This document shows positions 43,308-52,182 of a stretch of DNA of 64,000 nt, piece by piece. The notes below the pieces were generated by a model. That model was not told the DNA's origin. It saw only the letters and a program-made list of their open reading frames with translations, and did no database searches. Source of the DNA: Microbacterium salsuginis (GTDB taxonomy: Bacteria; Actinomycetota; Actinomycetes; Actinomycetales; Microbacteriaceae); the NCBI RefSeq assembly GCF_012524205.1, contig NZ_JABACI010000002.1, positions 62,001-126,000 of the forward strand, read 5' to 3'. Position numbers and translations under genes: made by a program. How positions within the stretch are numbered: position 1 is the first letter of the stretch; each line of letters starts with the position of its first letter.

Positions 43308-43790
43308 TCACGGGCACGTGATCGTGAGCCCGGACGTCGTCGTGTGCGTGCCGGAGCCGACCTGCGCGCAGAACTCGGCGATCTGGGCTGCACCGGCGGC
43401 GGCGATGCTCACCAGCGCGATCACCACGATGATCGTGATCACCAGGAAGACCGAGCCGAGGATGATCGCGGCCAGCGCCCAGCCGTTCTTGTGCCCGGCC
43501 TTCTTGCTCTGCACGAGCGCGACGATGCCGAGGATGAGGCCGATGAGCGACGCGAAGAATGACACGATGAACGCGACGATGCCGAGCGTCTTGCCCGGGA
43601 CGGGCGCGTTCTCCGGAGCGCCGTATGCGGGCGGCGGTGCCGTGGGATACCCGGAGGCGGCGGGCGCCGCTGCCGGCGCTGCCGCCGGCGGAGCGTCGTA
43701 GGCGGGCGGGGCGTCGTAGGCCGGCGGCGCCGGCGGCACGCTGCCCGAGGCGGGCGGCGCGGGGTCGGCGGGGTTCTGCGGATCGGTCAT
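43308..43790 (-). CDS. DUF4190-like proline-rich membrane protein
   Basis: The 160-residue product has a Pro/Ala-rich N-terminal half with repeated PPAYDA units, then two membrane segments separated by QSKKAGHKNGWALAAIILG, the DUF4190 pattern, and a short C-terminal outer tail with two cysteines. Function unknown. Confidence 0.82.
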   Translation of the reverse strand: MTDPQNPADPAPPASGSVPPAPPAYDAPPAYDAPPAAAPAAAPAASGYPTAPPPAYGAPENAPVPGKTLGIVAFIVSFFASLIGLILGIVALVQSKKAGHKNGWALAAIILGSVFLVITIIVVIALVSIAAAGAAQIAEFCAQVGSGTHTTTSGLTITCP

Positions 43791-43873
43791 GTCGTTTCCT
43801 CTCGATGGCGGGGGCTGAGCACGACCGTATCGGCACCGGCGACCGCGGGCAATCGTCCGCGCCGGGATCCGGA

Positions 43874-45361
43874 CTACGGAGTCCGCGGATCGTCGCCGTG
43901 CTCGCTGGCCGGATCACCCACCGGCGGGATCACCGGGATCGCCGCCGTGATCGCCTCAAGCCCCGACAGGCGCGCCGGCGAGAGCTGCTTGACGACGTCC
44001 TCGCGCGACATGAGCCCGGCCTCGACGACGAGGTCGGCGACGCTACGACCTGTCAGCAGCGCGGTCTTGGCGAGGGCTGCGGCGGCGGAATAGCCGATGA
44101 ACGGCGTCAGCGCGGTGATCACGCCGACCGATGAGCCCACCATGCCGCCCAGCCGCTCGCGGTTCGCGGTGATGCCCTCGACGCAGTTGACGCGCAGGGT
44201 GTGCATGCCGCGGCGCATCCAGGTGATCGACTGGAAGATCGAGTGCGCGATCACGGGCTCGAATGCGTTGAGCTGCAGCTGGCCGCCCTCGACCGCCATG
44301 GTCACCGTAAGATCGGCGCCCGCCACTGCGAACGCGACCTGATTCACGACCTCGGGGATCACCGGGTTCACCTTGCCGGGCATGATGCTGGACCCTGCCT
44401 GCCGCGCCGGCAGATTGATCTCGCCGAATCCGGCCTGCGGACCGGACGAGAGCAGACGCAGGTCGTTGCAGATCTTCGACAGCTTGATCGCGTTCCGCTT
44501 GAGCGACGACGAGAACGACATGAACGCCCCGGTGTCGCTCGTGGACTCCACGAGGTCGGTGGCGAGGTCCAGGTCGAGCCCGCTGATCTCGCGCAGGTGC
44601 CGGAGCACCGCCTGACCGTACCCGGGATGCGTCGTGATGCCGGTGCCGATCGCCGTGGCGCCCATGTTGATCTCGTAGAGCAGGTACGCGTTCTCTTTGA
44701 GCCGGCTGTGGTCCTCGCCGAGCGTCGTGGCGAATCCGTGGAACTCCTGACCGAGCGTCATCGGCACCGCGTCCTGAAGCTGCGTACGTCCCACCTTCAG
44801 CACGTCGTGGAACTCGACCGCCTTGGCCAGGAAGGCCTTGCGCAGCAGATCGAGCTCATCCAGCAGCGTGAGCAGATCCAGCCCCAGCCCGACCTTGATC
44901 GCTGTCGGGTAGACGTCGTTGGTCGACTGGCTGCGATTGGTGTCGTCGATCGGCGAGAGGAAGGCGTAGTCCCCCTTCTCACGGCCGGCGAGCTCGAGCG
45001 CGATGTTGGTGATGACCTCGTTCGCGTTCATGTTGGTCGACGTGCCGGCGCCGCCCTGGATCACGCCCACGACGAACTGGTCGTGGTACTGACCGTCGAT
45101 GACCAACTGCGCGGCGCGATCGATGAGGTCGGCCTTCTCGGCGTCGAGGACGCCGATCTCCTTATTGGCCCGTGCGGATGCCTGCTTGACCATCGCGAGC
45201 GCCTTGACGAGGTCCTTGTAGACCGAGATCGGCCGCTTCGAGATGGGGAAATTCTCCAGCGCGCGGGCGGTGTGGATGCCCCAGTACGCGTCGCCGGGGA
45301 TCTCCAGCGATCCCAGGGAGTCGGTCTCGGTGCGGGTTCGCATCATTGCGTCCAGTGCCAT
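43874..45361 (-). CDS. aspA: aspartate ammonia-lyase
   Basis: It interconverts aspartate and fumarate plus ammonia. The 495-residue product has the fumarase/aspartase signature loop GSSIMPGKVNP (323-333) with the catalytic serine, TSTNMNANEV (107-116) and GRTQLQDAVPMTLGQE. A fumarate lyase cannot be wholly excluded, but the sequence around the signature and the length fit AspA. ATG 45361 or ATG 45346 could be the start. The C4-dicarboxylate importer dctA in the window would share its product pool. Confidence 0.93.
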   Translation of the reverse strand: MALDAMMRTRTETDSLGSLEIPGDAYWGIHTARALENFPISKRPISVYKDLVKALAMVKQASARANKEIGVLDAEKADLIDRAAQLVIDGQYHDQFVVGVIQGGAGTSTNMNANEVITNIALELAGREKGDYAFLSPIDDTNRSQSTNDVYPTAIKVGLGLDLLTLLDELDLLRKAFLAKAVEFHDVLKVGRTQLQDAVPMTLGQEFHGFATTLGEDHSRLKENAYLLYEINMGATAIGTGITTHPGYGQAVLRHLREISGLDLDLATDLVESTSDTGAFMSFSSSLKRNAIKLSKICNDLRLLSSGPQAGFGEINLPARQAGSSIMPGKVNPVIPEVVNQVAFAVAGADLTVTMAVEGGQLQLNAFEPVIAHSIFQSITWMRRGMHTLRVNCVEGITANRERLGGMVGSSVGVITALTPFIGYSAAAALAKTALLTGRSVADLVVEAGLMSREDVVKQLSPARLSGLEAITAAIPVIPPVGDPASEHGDDPRTP

Positions 45362-45497
45362 GTGTGCAGTCCTCGTGGGTCGATCACAGCGGTGTGCGGA
45401 GATGCCTCGAGACTACCCGCGCGCCGCTCGGCGGCCGCTGTCCACGAAGTACAACCGCATCGCTCGGCCATACGCCGCGGCGAACCCGCGCGCCGCG

Positions 45498-46409
45498 TCA
45501 CGGGCGCTTGCGCGAGAAGGCCTCGAGCCTTTCCTCCGGCGTCAGCCGCGACATCCGCTCGAGCCACTCCGCCGAGAAGTAATCGCCGGTCGGAGCGTCG
45601 ACGACGGGCACGACCGCGTGCGTGATGGTGTCGTCGTACACGTGGACGAGGTGGAACGACTGACCGGCGTCCATGCCGTTGACGTCCACCGCCGGCCGCG
45701 CGAGATTCATCGTGTAGCAGCTCGCTGCGGCGACGCTCACGGGCACGCCCGCGAAGGTCCCGCTCGTCGAGTAGTGCAGGTGTCCGGCGAGGATCGCGCG
45801 CACGTCGGTGCCGGCGATCGCCTCGGCGAAGCGCCCCTGATCCCGCAGCTCGAGGATGTCGAACAGCGGCACGTGCGAGGGCAGCGGCGGGTGGTGGAGC
45901 GCCAGGATCGTGCCCAGCGGAGCCGGCACCGCCAGGACCTCGCTCAGCCACTCCAGCTGCCGCATGTCGAGGTCGCCGTGATGCCAGCCCGGGACGGTCG
46001 AGTCGAGTGCGATCAGGCGCAGACCGTCCAGATCCCACACGCCCGTCACCGGCTCCTGCGTCGGCTCCAGATCGAGCAGGCTCCGCCGCAGCTCGGGCCG
46101 CTCGTCGTGGTTGCCCGCGATCCACACGACCGGCGCGCCGAGCCGCTCGGCGAACGGCTCCACGACCGCCCGCAGAGCCGCGTACGCCTCCGGCTCACCC
46201 AGATCCGTCAGATCGCCGGTGAAGACGACGGCGTCGGGACGGATGCCGGTGGCCTCAGCCGCCTCGAGGGTGCGCGCGAGGTTCGCCGCGGTGTCGAACC
46301 GCCCGCCGAGCGGGCGATTGCCCGCCAGCAGGTGCGTGTCGCTGAGATGCAGGAGGGTCCGCCTGGCAGGCGGATACTGACCGAGTTGGACCGATGCCGC
46401 AGGGGTCAT
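45498..46409 (-). CDS. metallophosphoesterase (CpdA-like)
   Basis: The 303-residue calcineurin-like phosphoesterase has all metal boxes: LSDTHLLAG, VFTGDLTDLG, IAGNHDERPE, LALHHPPLP and LAGHLHYS. The set is that of 3',5'-cyclic-nucleotide phosphodiesterases of the CpdA class; cAMP as substrate is inferred. Leaderless start at ATG 46409. Confidence 0.9.
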   Translation of the reverse strand: MTPAASVQLGQYPPARRTLLHLSDTHLLAGNRPLGGRFDTAANLARTLEAAEATGIRPDAVVFTGDLTDLGEPEAYAALRAVVEPFAERLGAPVVWIAGNHDERPELRRSLLDLEPTQEPVTGVWDLDGLRLIALDSTVPGWHHGDLDMRQLEWLSEVLAVPAPLGTILALHHPPLPSHVPLFDILELRDQGRFAEAIAGTDVRAILAGHLHYSTSGTFAGVPVSVAAASCYTMNLARPAVDVNGMDAGQSFHLVHVYDDTITHAVVPVVDAPTGDYFSAEWLERMSRLTPEERLEAFSRKRP

Positions 46410-46415
46410 GCGCTC

Positions 46416-46421
46416 AGCCTA
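46416..46421 (-). promoter_or_regulatory. -10 box of CpdA-like gene
   Basis: TAGGCT on the minus strand, 6 nt before ATG 46409. Confidence 0.55.
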
Positions 46422-46478
46422 AGCGGTGGTCGCGACGCCCGCGCCGGCGATGCGGGCCGCGTCGCGGCATCCGTTCCG

Positions 46479-46811
46479 TCAGTGGTTGAAGACGATCAGC
46501 AGGATGCCGCCGACGACGGCGGCTGCGCAGACGCTGAACGAGCCGTACGCTCCAACGAGTGCCAGCCGCTTCTGCGCGTCGGTGAGCGGGTTGCGCTTGG
46601 CCGCCTTCGCCGCGGCCTTCTCGGCCCGGCGCGCCTCCTTCTCGGAGATGACGGTGATGGCGTCGGTGAACTCCGCGGGGGCGACCACCGGCGGTCGTCC
46701 CGCGCGGACGAGGAGTCGCAGTCCCAGCGCGTAGAACCCGACCACCAGGACGGCCGCGGTGAGGGCGGCGGCGAACACCTGGACGAACGCGAACCAGTCG
46801 ATCGCGATCAT
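46479..46811 (-). CDS. small membrane protein coupled to the Pit transporter
   Basis: The 110-residue product has two membrane helices (about 8-30 and 85-107) joined by a charged loop with EKEARRAEKAAAKAAKRNP. It starts inside the Pit stop (ATGA). I do not recognise a family, but the position suggests an accessory subunit of the phosphate transporter. Confidence 0.8.
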   Translation of the reverse strand: MIAIDWFAFVQVFAAALTAAVLVVGFYALGLRLLVRAGRPPVVAPAEFTDAITVISEKEARRAEKAAAKAAKRNPLTDAQKRLALVGAYGSFSVCAAAVVGGILLIVFNH

Positions 46812-48109
46812 CGCGCGCCTCCGTCCTTCGGGGGCCGCGTCGATCGCTCGGCAGCCTTGGCGGCCTTGGCCGCCTTCTTCGCGGCGGTCTGCTCCGCCGC
46901 GCGCGTGCGCGCCTCCTCGCGGGCGATGGCCCGCTGGCGGCGGGTGGGCGGCGGGTTGCGCTTGACCTTGACGGCGCGGCCCGATTCCGCCACCTCGCTC
47001 ATCGCATTGGACGCGGTGACCTCGTTGCGACGCGAGCGCAGGAAGATCGCGAGGATCACCGCGGCGGCGAGCACGGCGTCGATGATGATGCCCCAGAAGC
47101 CGAGCCAGGTCACGATGAGCGCGGCCAGAGCACCGACCGCACCGGCAGCGGGCAGGGTGAGCACCCAGCCCACCATGATGCGGCCCGCGGTGCGCCAGCG
47201 AACCTGCGAGCCACGTCGCCCGAGTCCCGATCCGATGACCGAGCCCGACGCGACCTGCGTGGTGGACAGCGCGAAGCCCAGCGCGCTGGATGCGAGGATC
47301 GTCGCCGCGGTCGAGCTCTCGGCGGCGAAGCCCTGTGCAGGCTTGACGTCGGTGAGCCCCTTGCCGAGCGTGCGGATGATGCGCCAGCCGCCCATGTAGG
47401 TGCCCAGCGCGATCGTGACCGCACACGCGAAGATGACCCACCACTCGGGCTCAGGGTGGTCCTGCAGACCGACGGTGATCAGCAGCAGCGTGATGATGCC
47501 CATCGTCTTCTGCGCGTCGTTGGTGCCGTGCGCCAGCGCCACGAGCGACGACGTGAAGATCTGACCGATGCGGAAGCCGTCACGTCCGTCGGGCTTGCCG
47601 TCGTAGCGGCGAGTCAGGGCGTACGCGATCTTGGTCACCGTGAACGCGATGATCCCCGCCGTCAACGGCGCGATGAGCGCGGGCAGGATCACCTTCGACA
47701 TGACCACGCCGAAGTCGATCGCGGTGACGCTGACGCCCACGATGGTCGCGCCGATCAGTCCGCCGAACAGAGCGTGGGACGAGGACGAGGGCAGGCCGAG
47801 CAGCCACGTGAGCATGTTCCACGTGATGGCGCCGATGAGGCCCGCGAGGATCACCGCAGGAAAGACCGACTCCGAGATCTGATCCTCGTAGATGATGCCG
47901 CCCGAGATGGTCTTCGCCACCTCCGTCGACAGGAATGCACCGACGAGGTTGAGCAGTGCCGCGAGCAGCACCGCGGTCTTGGGCTTGAGCGCACCGGTGG
48001 CGATCGGCGTCGCCATGGCGTTGGCGGTGTCGTGGAAGCCGTTCGTGAAGTCGAAGAACAGCGCCAGTGCGATCACCAGCACGACGGTGATGAGGGTTGC
48101 GGTTTCCAC
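46808..48109 (-). CDS. inorganic phosphate transporter, PiT family
   Basis: The 433-residue product has about ten membrane helices and the two PiT signatures: FDFTNGFHDTANAMATPI at the N terminus and ALAHGTNDAQKTMGII in the middle. The C-terminal tail is Lys/Arg-rich. GTG 48109 has GGAAAG 6 nt upstream; longer upstream frames have no support. A direct repeat like a PHO box lies 61 bp upstream. It is coupled to a small membrane protein gene. Confidence 0.94.
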   Translation of the reverse strand: METATLITVVLVIALALFFDFTNGFHDTANAMATPIATGALKPKTAVLLAALLNLVGAFLSTEVAKTISGGIIYEDQISESVFPAVILAGLIGAITWNMLTWLLGLPSSSSHALFGGLIGATIVGVSVTAIDFGVVMSKVILPALIAPLTAGIIAFTVTKIAYALTRRYDGKPDGRDGFRIGQIFTSSLVALAHGTNDAQKTMGIITLLLITVGLQDHPEPEWWVIFACAVTIALGTYMGGWRIIRTLGKGLTDVKPAQGFAAESSTAATILASSALGFALSTTQVASGSVIGSGLGRRGSQVRWRTAGRIMVGWVLTLPAAGAVGALAALIVTWLGFWGIIIDAVLAAAVILAIFLRSRRNEVTASNAMSEVAESGRAVKVKRNPPPTRRQRAIAREEARTRAAEQTAAKKAAKAAKAAERSTRPPKDGGAR

Positions 48110-48169
48110 CGTTCGCTTTCCGGGAAGAAGGGATGTGGATGCCGACGGGATCGGCGTGACGAACGAAGA

Positions 48170-48191
48170 GTTCACCAGGTGTTCAGGAACC
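48170..48191. promoter_or_regulatory. candidate PHO box (two 11-nt direct repeats)
   Basis: GTTCACCAGGT and GTTCAGGAACC stand directly adjacent, giving GTTCA at an 11-nt period, the spacing and core of actinobacterial PhoP boxes. It lies between the Pit gene and the molybdopterin oxidoreductase gene. Confidence 0.55.
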
Positions 48192-48354
48192 GGCAACCGG
48201 CCAGAAAGAATCCTACATCGGCGGTCCCGCGGTTCAACTCGCCCGGCTGCGGTGTGAATGCCGCCGGCCGGCATGCTCGCGGCTTCCAATCCGCTTCCGT
48301 CCCCGCCGCGAACAACCACCGGGCGCAACGGCGTCGGCGACGGAGGGGCGGCAC

Positions 48355-49932
48355 ATGCGAACGCGGATGGCAGGGGCACGCTTCTGGTTGCTGGCCGCGG
48401 GTGCCGGCGTCGTCTCGGCGGCCGTGCTGCTCGCCACCGCCGAGCTGGTGGCTCTGGTCACCGCCCGCGAGGTCAGCCCGCTGCTGGCCGTCGGCTCGTT
48501 CGTCATCGACATCGTGCCGCAGCCGCTCAAGGAGCTGGCTATCAGCACCTTCGGCGAGTACGACAAGATCGCGCTGCTGGCCGGCCTCTGCCTCGCCGTC
48601 GTGGTGGCGTCGTCGATCGCCGGGCTGGTCGAGCTGGCCAGGCCGCTGTGGGGCGTCGCACTGCTCACCGTCGGCGCCGCTCTGGCGACAGCCGCGATCC
48701 TCACCCGGGCCGGCGCGACCACGTTCGCCTTCCTCCCGCCGCTCGCCGGCGCTGCCGCCGGCGGCGCGGTGCTGTGGCTGCTGACGCGGCGGCTCCGCGC
48801 ATGGCGTGATGCCGCGTCGGCCCCCTCCCCCGAATCCGACGCGGCCACCGGATCCGCCGTCGCGCCGAACCGTCGCGCCTTCCTCACGTTGGCCCTGATC
48901 TCGGCCGCAGCGGCGGTCGTGGTCGGTGTGGGAGCACGGGCGGTGTCGGTGGCCACGAGCTCGATCGCCGGCATCCGTGACGCGCTTCGTCTGCCGGCAC
49001 CGCGCTCGAAGGTGTCGATTCCCGCGGGCGCCGAGCTCGACGTGCCGGGTCTCTCGCCGCTCATCACGCCGAACAGCGACTTCTACCGCGTCGACACCGC
49101 CCTCACGGTGCCTTCGATCGACCCACAGTCCTGGCGGCTGACCATCGACGGCATGGTGGAGCAACCGCTCGAGCTCACTTTTCAGGAGCTGCTGGACCGC
49201 GGGCTCGACGAGTATGCGATCACTCTCACCTGCGTGTCGAACGAGGTCGGCGGCGGTCTCGTCGGAAACGCCATCTGGACCGGCGTGCCGGTGCGCGATC
49301 TGCTGCGACTGGCGAAGCCCACCGGGGGTGCGGACATGGTGCTCTCGCGCAGCGTCGACGGCTTCACCGCCGGTACGCCGCTCGAGACTCTCACCGACGA
49401 TGACCGCGACGCCATCCTCGCCGTCACGATGAACGGCGAGCCGCTCCCTTTCGAACACGGATTCCCGGTGCGCATGGTGGTGCCGGGCCTCTACGGCTAC
49501 GTGTCGGCGACCAAATGGCTCACCCAGCTCACGGTGACGACGTTCGAGAAGGACGAGGCGTACTGGACGCCGCGCGGCTACAGCGCCAAGGCCCCCATCA
49601 AGATGTCGTCGCGCATCGACACCCCGCGCGCAGGCACGCCCATCGACGCCGGAGCCATCGCGATCGCCGGCATGGCGTGGGCGCAGACGATCGGCATCGA
49701 GCGGGTCGAGGTCTCGATCGACGACGGCGACTGGCAGCCGGCGGAGCTGTCGGCGCCGCTCAACGACGACACCTGGGTGCAGTGGCGGCTGGCGTGGGAG
49801 GCGACGCCGGGAACGCACTACATCACGGCGCGCGCGGTCGACAACGACGGGACGGTCCAGATCCAGGAGCGCGCGCCCATCGCGCCCGACGGCTCGACCG
49901 GCTGGCAGCGTCTGCTCATCACCGTCCGCTGA
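48355..49932 (+). CDS. membrane-anchored molybdopterin-dependent oxidoreductase (sulfite-oxidase fold)
   Basis: The 525-residue product has four membrane helices (about 8-35, 70-90, 97-117, 120-145), a possible fifth (about 175-195), then an extracytoplasmic SUOX-like domain. The Moco Cys ligand is Cys293 in ITLTCVSNEVGG; GYSAKAPIKMSSRID and the C-terminal dimerisation domain follow. It is comparable to YedY/MsrP- and sulfite-oxidase-like proteins. No haem subunit is adjacent. GGAGGGG precedes ATG 48355. Confidence 0.92.
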   Translation: MRTRMAGARFWLLAAGAGVVSAAVLLATAELVALVTAREVSPLLAVGSFVIDIVPQPLKELAISTFGEYDKIALLAGLCLAVVVASSIAGLVELARPLWGVALLTVGAALATAAILTRAGATTFAFLPPLAGAAAGGAVLWLLTRRLRAWRDAASAPSPESDAATGSAVAPNRRAFLTLALISAAAAVVVGVGARAVSVATSSIAGIRDALRLPAPRSKVSIPAGAELDVPGLSPLITPNSDFYRVDTALTVPSIDPQSWRLTIDGMVEQPLELTFQELLDRGLDEYAITLTCVSNEVGGGLVGNAIWTGVPVRDLLRLAKPTGGADMVLSRSVDGFTAGTPLETLTDDDRDAILAVTMNGEPLPFEHGFPVRMVVPGLYGYVSATKWLTQLTVTTFEKDEAYWTPRGYSAKAPIKMSSRIDTPRAGTPIDAGAIAIAGMAWAQTIGIERVEVSIDDGDWQPAELSAPLNDDTWVQWRLAWEATPGTHYITARAVDNDGTVQIQERAPIAPDGSTGWQRLLITVR

Positions 49933-49953
49933 GCCGGTGCCCGGGGGCTCGAC

Positions 49954-49959
49954 TAGCGT
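49954..49959 (+). promoter_or_regulatory. -10 box of oligopeptidase gene
   Basis: TAGCGT, 6 nt before GTG 49966. Confidence 0.55.
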
Positions 49960-49965
49960 AGACAT

Positions 49966-52101
49966 GTGACCGTCGACGACACGCTTGCCGCAGCATCCGC
50001 CCGTACATCCGCACCGATCGCCGAAGCCCGGCCGATCGTCCGCACCCACCACGGTGATGAGGTCGAGGATCGCTACGAGTGGCTCCGCGCCAAGGAGGAC
50101 GCCGCCGTCATCTCGCACCTCGAAGCCGAGAACGCCTACACCGAGGAACGCACCGCGCACCTCGCGGGACTGCGCGAGCGCATCTTCGAGGAGATCAAGG
50201 GCCGCACCCTCGAGACCGACCTGTCGGTGCCGACGCGGCGCGGCCAGTGGTGGTACTACGGGCGCACCGTCGAGGGCAAGCAGTACGGCATCCAGTGCCG
50301 TGCGCCGCTCGCGTCGCCCGACGACTGGACGCCGCCCGAGCTGTCGCCCGATACCGAGGTCCCGGGCGAGCAGATCCTGCTCGACGGCAACATCGAGGCC
50401 GAGGGGCACGAGTTCTTCTCGCTCGGCAGCTTCGAGGTCTCGAACGACGGAACGCTGATGCTCTACGGCGTCGATGTCGCCGGCGACGAGCGCTACACGG
50501 TGCGCGTGCGCAACCTCGTCACCGGCGAGCAGCTGCCCGACGAGATCCCCGAGACGTTCGCGGGCGCCACGTTCTCACCCGACGGCCGGTTCATCGTCTA
50601 CACCACCGTCGACGACGCCTGGCGCCCCGACACCGTGTGGCTGCACGAGCTGGGCACCTCGGTCGACGACGACGCCAAGCTCTTCCACGAACCCGACGAG
50701 CGCTACTGGGTCGGGGCCGGATTCACGCGCAGCGACCGCTACCTCGTGATCGGGCTCGGCTCGTCGATCACGTCGGAGGAATGGCTCGTGGATGCCTCCG
50801 ACCTGCGCTCGGAGCCGCGCGTGGTGTGGCCGCGCGTCGAGGGCGTCGAGTACGAGAGCGCGCACGCCGTCGTGGACGGCGAGGACGTGCTCTTCGTCCT
50901 GCACAACGACGGCGCCCTGGACTTCGAACTCGTGCGGGTCCCCGCATCCGATCCCGCCGGCGGCCGCTCCGTCGTGATCCCCCACCGTGCCGGCGAGCGG
51001 TTGCTCGGCGTGTCGACCTTCCGCGACTGGGGCGTGCTCGGCTACCGCCGCGGCGGTCTGGCGCGTCTGGGCATGCTCGACTACGCCACCGGTGAGGTGA
51101 GTGAGATCGAGTTCGACGAGCCGCTGTACTCGGTCGGGTCCGGCGGCAACCCGGAGTGGGCTCCCCCGCTGCTGCGCGTGGGCTACGGCTCGTTCGTGAC
51201 GCCCGGGACGGTGTACGACCTTGATGTGGCCACGCGCGAGCTGCATCTGCGCAAGCGCCAGCCGGTGCTCGGCGGCTACGAGCCCGAAGACTACGCGCAG
51301 TCGCGCGTGTGGGCGACCGCGCAGGACGGCACCCAGATCCCGATCTCGCTCGTCTACAAGCGGTCGTTCGGCGAAGTCGGGGACGCTCCGCGTCCGCTGC
51401 ACCTGTACGGCTACGGGTCGTACGAGCACTCGATCGAACCCGGGTTCTCGGTCGCCCGCCTGTCGGAGCTCGACCGCGGCGTCGTCTTCGCCGTGGCGCA
51501 CGTGCGGGGCGGCGGCGAGATGGGCCGCCAGTGGTACGAGGACGGCAAGCTACTGAACAAGCGCAACACGTTCACCGATTTCGTCGACAGCGCGCGGCAC
51601 CTGGTCGAGGGCGGGTACACCACGCCGTCCCAGATGGTCGCGGAAGGCGGTTCGGCCGGCGGGCTCCTGATGGGCGCCGTCGCCAACCTTGCCCCCGAGC
51701 TGTTCGCCGGAGTCCTGGCGGATGTGCCGTTCGTCGATGCCCTCACGACGATCCTCGATCCGTCGCTGCCGCTCACCGTGATCGAGTGGGACGAGTGGGG
51801 CGACCCGCTGCACAACGCCGACGTCTACGCCTACATGAAGTCGTACTCGCCGTACGAGAACGTGCGGACGGATGCTGCGTACCCGAAGATCCTCGCGGTG
51901 ACCTCGCTCAACGACACCCGCGTGCTGTACGTGGAGCCGGCGAAGTGGGTTGCGCGGCTGCGTGAGGTCGGCGCCGACGCCCTGCTGAAGTGCGAGATGG
52001 TCGCCGGCCACGGCGGCGTCAGCGGCCGCTACAACGCGTGGCGCGAGCGCGCGTTCGAACTGGCGTGGCTGCTCGACGTGCTCGGCGTCGCCGACGCCTG
52101 A
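49966..52101 (+). CDS. oligopeptidase B-like S9 family peptidase
   Basis: The 711-residue cytoplasmic serine peptidase has a beta-propeller domain (about 75-420) and an alpha/beta-hydrolase domain. The catalytic Ser563 is in EGGSAGGLLMG, the Asp in SLNDTRVLY and the His in AGHGGVSGRYN. The family cuts after Lys/Arg in short peptides. GGGEMGRQWYEDGK is a typical S9A segment. Leaderless GTG start. Confidence 0.94.
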   Translation: MTVDDTLAAASARTSAPIAEARPIVRTHHGDEVEDRYEWLRAKEDAAVISHLEAENAYTEERTAHLAGLRERIFEEIKGRTLETDLSVPTRRGQWWYYGRTVEGKQYGIQCRAPLASPDDWTPPELSPDTEVPGEQILLDGNIEAEGHEFFSLGSFEVSNDGTLMLYGVDVAGDERYTVRVRNLVTGEQLPDEIPETFAGATFSPDGRFIVYTTVDDAWRPDTVWLHELGTSVDDDAKLFHEPDERYWVGAGFTRSDRYLVIGLGSSITSEEWLVDASDLRSEPRVVWPRVEGVEYESAHAVVDGEDVLFVLHNDGALDFELVRVPASDPAGGRSVVIPHRAGERLLGVSTFRDWGVLGYRRGGLARLGMLDYATGEVSEIEFDEPLYSVGSGGNPEWAPPLLRVGYGSFVTPGTVYDLDVATRELHLRKRQPVLGGYEPEDYAQSRVWATAQDGTQIPISLVYKRSFGEVGDAPRPLHLYGYGSYEHSIEPGFSVARLSELDRGVVFAVAHVRGGGEMGRQWYEDGKLLNKRNTFTDFVDSARHLVEGGYTTPSQMVAEGGSAGGLLMGAVANLAPELFAGVLADVPFVDALTTILDPSLPLTVIEWDEWGDPLHNADVYAYMKSYSPYENVRTDAAYPKILAVTSLNDTRVLYVEPAKWVARLREVGADALLKCEMVAGHGGVSGRYNAWRERAFELAWLLDVLGVADA

Positions 52102-52182
52102 GCCCTGCAGCTCCCCGGGAGGCGGCGACGGCTCCCACCCGGCCTCTGCGGCCGGCCCTCTCCGTCGAGGAAGCCCGCGACC

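Noticed and set aside
43680-43735. Short tandem repeats (PPAYDA units) as a CRISPR or satellite
   Set aside because: The repeat is in frame within a proline-rich protein and has only two or three units.
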